Below are positions 59,958-64,000 of a stretch of 64,000 nt of DNA, piece by piece. A program made the translations under genes and the position numbers. Position 1 is the first letter of the stretch. Every line of letters begins with the position of its first letter. The notes under the pieces were generated by a model. The model was not told the DNA's origin, ran no database searches, and worked only from the letters and a program-made list of their open reading frames with translations. Origin of the DNA: an uncultured Spirochaetaceae bacterium (GTDB lineage Bacteria; Spirochaetota; Spirochaetia; Treponematales; Treponemataceae); NCBI GenBank assembly GCA_902802305.1, contig CADCLG010000010.1, positions 1 through 64,000 on the forward strand, read 5' to 3'.

Positions 59958-61913
59958 ATGGAAAACAATATACCTCTCTGGAGCTTAGACTCCTTATACA
60001 AAGACTTGCAGTGTTCAGAATATAAAAAAGATTTTGAATCTCTTAATAATTTGATTGCTGAAATGAACAAGATGTTCGACAGCATAAAGACCAAGAATCA
60101 GGCAAATGATTTTGATTTTAATTCATTTCTAAACGATTACATCAAGAAAGAAAATGAATTAGTCTATCTTGCAAAAACAATTTCGGCCTATGCCTACATA
60201 ATTTATTCCACCGACACCACAAATACTCAGTATATGAACAATCTCAACGCCGTGGATGAGCTTTCGGTAAAACTGAACCAGCTTTCGGTTAAGTTCAGCA
60301 CAATTCTTTTTGAAAACAGACAAAAACTCCCTGACTTCTTTGCTAAAAATCCAGATAAGATTGAATACAAATATCTTCTGGAAAAAGCAATTGAAGAAAA
60401 ATCCCACCAAATGTCAGAAGCAGAAGAAGAGCTTGCATCTAAGCTTTCTCACACAGGAGGAAATGCCTGGAGTCTTTTGCAGGAACAGCTTATCAGTAAT
60501 CTTCATGATGAAAATGGAAAAACTTTCAATGAGCTCCGGAATGACGCAAATGATGCTGATCCAATTTTGAGAAAGCAATCCTGGGAAAAGGAAGTTCAGC
60601 TTCTTTCACAAAATAAAATTGCATTTGCCGCTGCCTTCAACAATCTTAAAGGCGAAACTAACACTCTCAACAAAAAACGAAACTGGAATCAGGCTATAGA
60701 CCGCTCGCTTTTTTCTGCCTGCCTGCAAAAAGAAACTCTGGATGCACTTATCGGCGCAATCGAAGATTCTCTTCCTGTTTGGCGCGAATATTTTAAAGCT
60801 AAAGCCCTTCTTTTGCGAAAAGCCGGCACAACCGCAAGCAAAACAGCCGGTACTCCAGAACACCCTGGAATTGCCTTTTATGATTTATTTGCTCCTGTCG
60901 AAAATCCTGCTGCAGACAAAAGCACCGGTAACGGCAATAACAACGATAGCAACAACACCGCCAACAACAATTCCACCAGCAGCAATTGCAACAACTCCCA
61001 GAATGAATCCCTCTTTTCCAAAAAATGGGGCTTCAGCGAGGCAAAAGATTATATTCTCAAAGAATATTATTCCTTCAGCAAGGATATGGGCGACTTTGCC
61101 ACAAAAGCTTTCGAGCAAAACTGGATTGATGCAAAAGTCCGCGCAGGAAAAGTCGGCGGTGCTTATGATGAAGATTTCCCAAAAGGTCACCAGAGCCGAA
61201 TCCTTTCAAACTTTACAGGTGTTTTCAGCGATATAATCACTCTCGCTCATGAACTTGGACACGCCTATCATTTCAGCTGCATGAAAAATAAACCTGCCCT
61301 CTTCTACGATTATCCTATGACACTTGCCGAAACTGCTTCCACCTTTGCCGAAACAATTGTCAAACAGGATATGCTCAAACAAAGCATAGGATTTGACCGC
61401 ATTAAAATTCTTGACTTAGATTTGACTGATACAAGCCAGGTTCTGGTTGATATTTTATGCCGCTTTTATTTTGAACGCGCTGTTTTTGAGCAGAAAGAAA
61501 AGAACGAACTTAATGCTCAAGATTTCTGTCGCCTCATGCAGGAATCCCAGCAAAAAAGTTACGGTGACGGTCTAAACGACGAACGCACTCCTGATAATTC
61601 CAACTATACCGAACGTCATGATTTTATGTGGGCCGTAAAATGTCATTATTACATCACCGATTTGGATTTTTACAATTTCCCTTATGCCTTTGGACAACTT
61701 TTCGCCGCCGCTCTTTATCAGCGCAGTCGTAAAGAAGGACCGGATTTTGCTAAAACTTATGCCGAACTTCTGAGCAATACCGGCAATATGTCCTGTGAAG
61801 CTTTGTGTAAAATTGCAGGCTTTGACATCACTAAAAAAGATTTCTGGCAATCCGGCATAGAAATGTATAAAAAGGAAGTTGAAGAGTTCTGTAATTACGT
61901 TAAGCCGCTGTAA
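59958..61913 (+). CDS. pepF: Oligoendopeptidase F (M3B metallopeptidase)
   Basis: 651 residues. Zinc motif HELGH at His431-Glu432-His435 (ITLAHELGHAYHF), a second conserved block (MTLAETASTFAETIVKQDM) with the third Zn ligand Glu, and the N-terminal YPLYAKTISAYAYIIY-like helical domain of the family. An Asn/Ser-rich insert of about 33 residues (about 320-352, NGNNNDSNNTANNNSTSS) separates the YDLFAPV and KKWGFSEAKDYIL segments, which are adjacent in relatives. It degrades cytoplasmic oligopeptides. Confidence 0.93.
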   Translation: MENNIPLWSLDSLYKDLQCSEYKKDFESLNNLIAEMNKMFDSIKTKNQANDFDFNSFLNDYIKKENELVYLAKTISAYAYIIYSTDTTNTQYMNNLNAVDELSVKLNQLSVKFSTILFENRQKLPDFFAKNPDKIEYKYLLEKAIEEKSHQMSEAEEELASKLSHTGGNAWSLLQEQLISNLHDENGKTFNELRNDANDADPILRKQSWEKEVQLLSQNKIAFAAAFNNLKGETNTLNKKRNWNQAIDRSLFSACLQKETLDALIGAIEDSLPVWREYFKAKALLLRKAGTTASKTAGTPEHPGIAFYDLFAPVENPAADKSTGNGNNNDSNNTANNNSTSSNCNNSQNESLFSKKWGFSEAKDYILKEYYSFSKDMGDFATKAFEQNWIDAKVRAGKVGGAYDEDFPKGHQSRILSNFTGVFSDIITLAHELGHAYHFSCMKNKPALFYDYPMTLAETASTFAETIVKQDMLKQSIGFDRIKILDLDLTDTSQVLVDILCRFYFERAVFEQKEKNELNAQDFCRLMQESQQKSYGDGLNDERTPDNSNYTERHDFMWAVKCHYYITDLDFYNFPYAFGQLFAAALYQRSRKEGPDFAKTYAELLSNTGNMSCEALCKIAGFDITKKDFWQSGIEMYKKEVEEFCNYVKPL

Positions 61914-61970
61914 AACAATTTTCAGAAGGTCTAGAAGGTCTAAATACGAGCGACCATCAAAACACGGCGT

Positions 61971-61997
61971 CTAGTTATAGTTATAACCTATAACTAG
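61971..61997 (+). promoter_or_regulatory. Palindrome before metY-2 (probable operator)
   Basis: CTAGTTATAG, 7 bases (TTATAAC), CTATAACTAG: perfect 10-bp arms. CCTATAACT (61987-61995) also occurs before metY-1 (34052-34060). Between it and the ATG lie more TATAAC and a weak promoter (TTAGAC 62014-62019, TATATT 62036-62041). The rest of 61914-62124 holds no gene that I can see. Confidence 0.6.
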
Positions 61998-62124
61998 ACA
62001 TACAAAACTAATATTAGACATATAACCTCTTATGATATATTCTAAAGTCAACCTAGGTAATTAAACAAACCAAAACCACAGAAGTGGTTAAAAACTTTAG
62101 AAATATAAAATAAGAGGTATAATT

Positions 62125-63429
62125 ATGGCAGATATTAAAAATTCAAAGAACTGGAAATTCGAAACAAGACAACTTCATATCGGACAGGAAAAAGCTGATC
62201 CGGCAACAGATGCACGCGCAGTACCAATCTACGCAACATCATCTTTTGTATTCCACAATTCACAGCATGCAGCTGACCGCTTTGGTCTTCGTGACGCAGG
62301 AAATATTTACGGCCGTCTTACAAATCCTACTCAGGATATTTTTGAGCAAAGAATTGCCTCCCTTGAAGGTGGAGTTGCTGCATTGGCAACCGCCTCTGGA
62401 GCAGCCGCAATCAACTACACAATTCTTGCCCTTGCAAAAAATGGCGAGCACATTGTTTCTTCAAAAACAATCTATGGCGGAACTTACAACCTTTTAGCCC
62501 ACACTCTTCCTCTCAACAACGGCGTAACAACAACCTTTGTAGATCCTGAAGAAAAAGACAGTTTTGAAAAAGCAATCCAGCCTAACACAAAAGCAATCTT
62601 TATCGAAACTTTGGGCAATCCTAACTCAAATATCATAGACATTGAAGAAGTAGCAAAAGTTGCCCACAAGCACAACATTCCACTTGTAATTGATTCAACC
62701 TTTGCAACACCATACATTATCAGACCAATTGAATACGGTGCAGATATCGTTATTCACTCGGCTACAAAGTTCATCGGAGGACACGGAACTGCAATCGGCG
62801 GTGTTATCGTTGATTCTGGAAAGTTTGACTGGAAAAAATCAGGAAAATATCCATGGATTTCAGAAGCAAACCCAAGCTACCATGGAATCAGCTTTGCAGA
62901 CGCAGTTGGACCAGCAGCCTTTGTAACCTATATCCGCGCAATTCTTCTCCGCGATACAGGTTCAACTCTTTCTCCATTCCACGCCTTCCTTTTCCTCCAG
63001 GGATTAGAAACTCTCTCTTTAAGAGTTCAGCGCCATGTTGAAAATGCCTTGAAGATTGTTGATTTCCTTGCAAAACATCCTCAGGTAGAAGCTGTTCATC
63101 ATCCTTCATTAAAGAGTGAACCAAGCCATGCTCTCTATAAAAAATATTTCCCTAAGGGAGCCGGCTCAATCTTTACTTTTGAAATTAAAGGTGATGCCGC
63201 AACTGCTCAGAAGTTTATTGATAATCTTGCAATCTTCTCTCTGCTTGCAAACGTTGCAGATGTAAAATCTCTTGTAATTCATCCAGCCAGTACAACACAT
63301 TCACAACTTACCGAAGCAGAATTGCTTGATCAGGGAATTAAACCAAATACAATCCGTCTTTCAATCGGTATAGAAGATGCAGATGATTTGATTGCGGCAC
63401 TTGATGAAGCATTCAAGGCAGTAAAATAA
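62125..63429 (+). CDS. metY: O-acetylhomoserine sulfhydrylase (PLP enzyme), copy 2
   Basis: 434 residues; GAGG lies before the ATG. Motifs: FETRQLHIGQE, YGRLTNPTQDIFEQRIASLEGG, SGAAAINYT, IYGGTYNLLAHTLP, VIDSTFATPYI, the Schiff-base Lys in HSATKFIGGHGT, LVIHPASTTHSQL and IRLSIGIEDADDLI. The same reaction as copy 1 is likely: homocysteine from O-acetylhomoserine and sulfide. It differs from copy 1 in the cofactor-site wording (SATKFIGGHG versus STTKYLDGH), so the two may prefer sulfide and methanethiol respectively (inference). It ends in the hairpin at 63497. Confidence 0.92.
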   Translation: MADIKNSKNWKFETRQLHIGQEKADPATDARAVPIYATSSFVFHNSQHAADRFGLRDAGNIYGRLTNPTQDIFEQRIASLEGGVAALATASGAAAINYTILALAKNGEHIVSSKTIYGGTYNLLAHTLPLNNGVTTTFVDPEEKDSFEKAIQPNTKAIFIETLGNPNSNIIDIEEVAKVAHKHNIPLVIDSTFATPYIIRPIEYGADIVIHSATKFIGGHGTAIGGVIVDSGKFDWKKSGKYPWISEANPSYHGISFADAVGPAAFVTYIRAILLRDTGSTLSPFHAFLFLQGLETLSLRVQRHVENALKIVDFLAKHPQVEAVHHPSLKSEPSHALYKKYFPKGAGSIFTFEIKGDAATAQKFIDNLAIFSLLANVADVKSLVIHPASTTHSQLTEAELLDQGIKPNTIRLSIGIEDADDLIAALDEAFKAVK

Positions 63430-63496
63430 AAAAAGTCAGCTACAGCACAATTAACGCAACATAAAAAGTTATGTCATTTTTCTCCTAAAAGTTTTA

Positions 63497-63531
63497 CTTC
63501 GTTACATTCGGTTTCACCAGATGTAACGAAG
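63497..63531 (+). terminator. Terminator after metY-2
   Basis: CTTCGTTACAT and ATGTAACGAAG form a perfect 11-bp stem with a 13-base loop, followed by CATTCTTTTT. The T-run is not immediate but follows within five bases. Confidence 0.65.
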
Positions 63532-63557
63532 CATTCTTTTTCCCCCCAGTGTTGCTC

Positions 63558-63585
63558 TTGTCAAAAAAAAGTTTTTAGCTATAAT
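63558..63585 (+). promoter_or_regulatory. Promoter of the antiporter gene
   Basis: TTGTCA (63558-63563), 16-bp spacer, TATAAT (63580-63585), followed by GGAGAA before the ATG at 63616. Confidence 0.75.
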
Positions 63586-63615
63586 AATTCCCCATACCAT
63601 TTATGGAGAAATATT

Positions 63616-64000
63616 ATGAATACTTTACCAAATACTGACATTCTTTTGCAGATTTTGCTTTCAATGGGGTTAATTGTAATCGTAGCAAAATACTTTGGTA
63701 TCCTTGCAAGAAAAATCGGAATCCCGGAAGTTGCCGGAATGATTGTTGCAGGTTTGATTTTACGCTTTCTTCCCTGGTTTAGAAACTTCGGCGGACAAGA
63801 TCCAAACCTTATTTATAACGAAACCAACCAGTTTATTTCCTACATGTCAGAAATTGGCGTAATCCTTATAATGTTCTCAGCAGGTTTAAGCACAAACTTA
63901 AAATCCCTTATAAAATCAGGGGTAAAATCCACAATTATAGCAGCATTCGGAGTTATCACCCCATTAATCATGGGAACAATAATGGCCTGCTGCTTCTGGG
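63616..64000 (+). CDS. Cation:proton antiporter, CPA2/Kef type (partial, runs off the window)
   Basis: The first 128 residues are visible. MNTLPNTDILLQILLSMGLIV, then GILARKIGIPEVAGMIVAGLILRFLP, and later FISYMSEIGVILIMFSAGLSTNLKSL match the N-terminal helices of Na+/H+ or K+/H+ exchangers of the CPA2 family. GGAGAA precedes the ATG. The coupling ion cannot be told from this part. Confidence 0.85.
   Translation, partial: MNTLPNTDILLQILLSMGLIVIVAKYFGILARKIGIPEVAGMIVAGLILRFLPWFRNFGGQDPNLIYNETNQFISYMSEIGVILIMFSAGLSTNLKSLIKSGVKSTIIAAFGVITPLIMGTIMACCFW

Noticed and set aside
60915..61013. Asn-rich stretch as a boundary between two genes
   Set aside because: The frame is continuous and the PepF domains on either side belong together.
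1..64000. CRISPR arrays, tRNAs, rRNAs, insertion sequences, phage genes
   Set aside because: None was seen on reading through; no regular spaced repeats, cloverleaf, transposase or integrase.

Overview
The window reads as chromosome of a carbohydrate-fermenting spirochaete, most likely a rumen- or gut-type Treponema. The basis is composition and content: AT-rich DNA, many lipoproteins with relaxed lipoboxes, an outer-membrane barrel domain, plant-polysaccharide glycosidases and an ABC (not TonB/Sus) sugar importer. This is inference; no rRNA or other taxonomic marker is present. I see no tRNA, rRNA, CRISPR array, insertion sequence or prophage.

Layout. 1-430: 3' end of an unrecognised hydrophobic-tailed gene, a terminator, and the diverged 3' tail of a lost paralogue. 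431-16010: a beta-1,4-galactan utilisation locus. It has a GH53 galactanase fused to an outer-membrane-barrel-like domain, three surface lipoproteins, a second (lipoprotein) GH53, a LacI regulator, a MalEFG-type importer without its own ATPase, and a cytoplasmic GH35 beta-galactosidase. At least four copies of one LacI-type operator (core CACGTG) tie the locus together. 16011-28110: nitrogen and glutamine metabolism, with gltB-gltD-purF facing carA-carB; the purF and carB reading frames overlap tail to tail. 28181-36602: a membrane phosphoesterase, a GH5-GH29 pair in which the GH5 looks circularly permuted, two FN3 lipoproteins, metY-1 and mnmA. 36780-46878: DUF3737, an MscS channel, an acyl-CoA synthetase, tcdA, a condensation-type acyltransferase, a GNAT-GNAT-HAD triple fusion, a YcaQ-like protein and two GNATs. 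46883-54904: a GH2 beta-galactosidase, a MarR operon, a D-2-hydroxyacid dehydrogenase, two degraded genes, a GH13 enzyme and a ddl remnant. 55014-64000: an ammonium transporter fused to a P-II domain, an AlkD-like protein, a TetR-controlled CrtI-like oxidoreductase, pepF, metY-2 and the start of a cation:proton antiporter.

How the genes work together. Galactan would be cut at the cell surface by the two GH53 enzymes and held by lipoproteins. Galacto-oligosaccharides would be imported by the ABC system and split inside by GH35 (and perhaps GH2). Ammonium enters through Amt-P-II, GltBD makes glutamate, and PurF and CarAB spend glutamine amide. gltB, carA and amt each have a promoter followed almost at once by a long rod-shaped hairpin with a U-tract, which suggests control by premature termination.

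The strongest candidates for something new are the permuted GH5 (30796-32052), the galactanase-barrel fusion (431-4114), the Amt-P-II fusion lacking the uridylylation tyrosine together with its tandem-terminator leader, and the palindrome shared by the two metY promoters.
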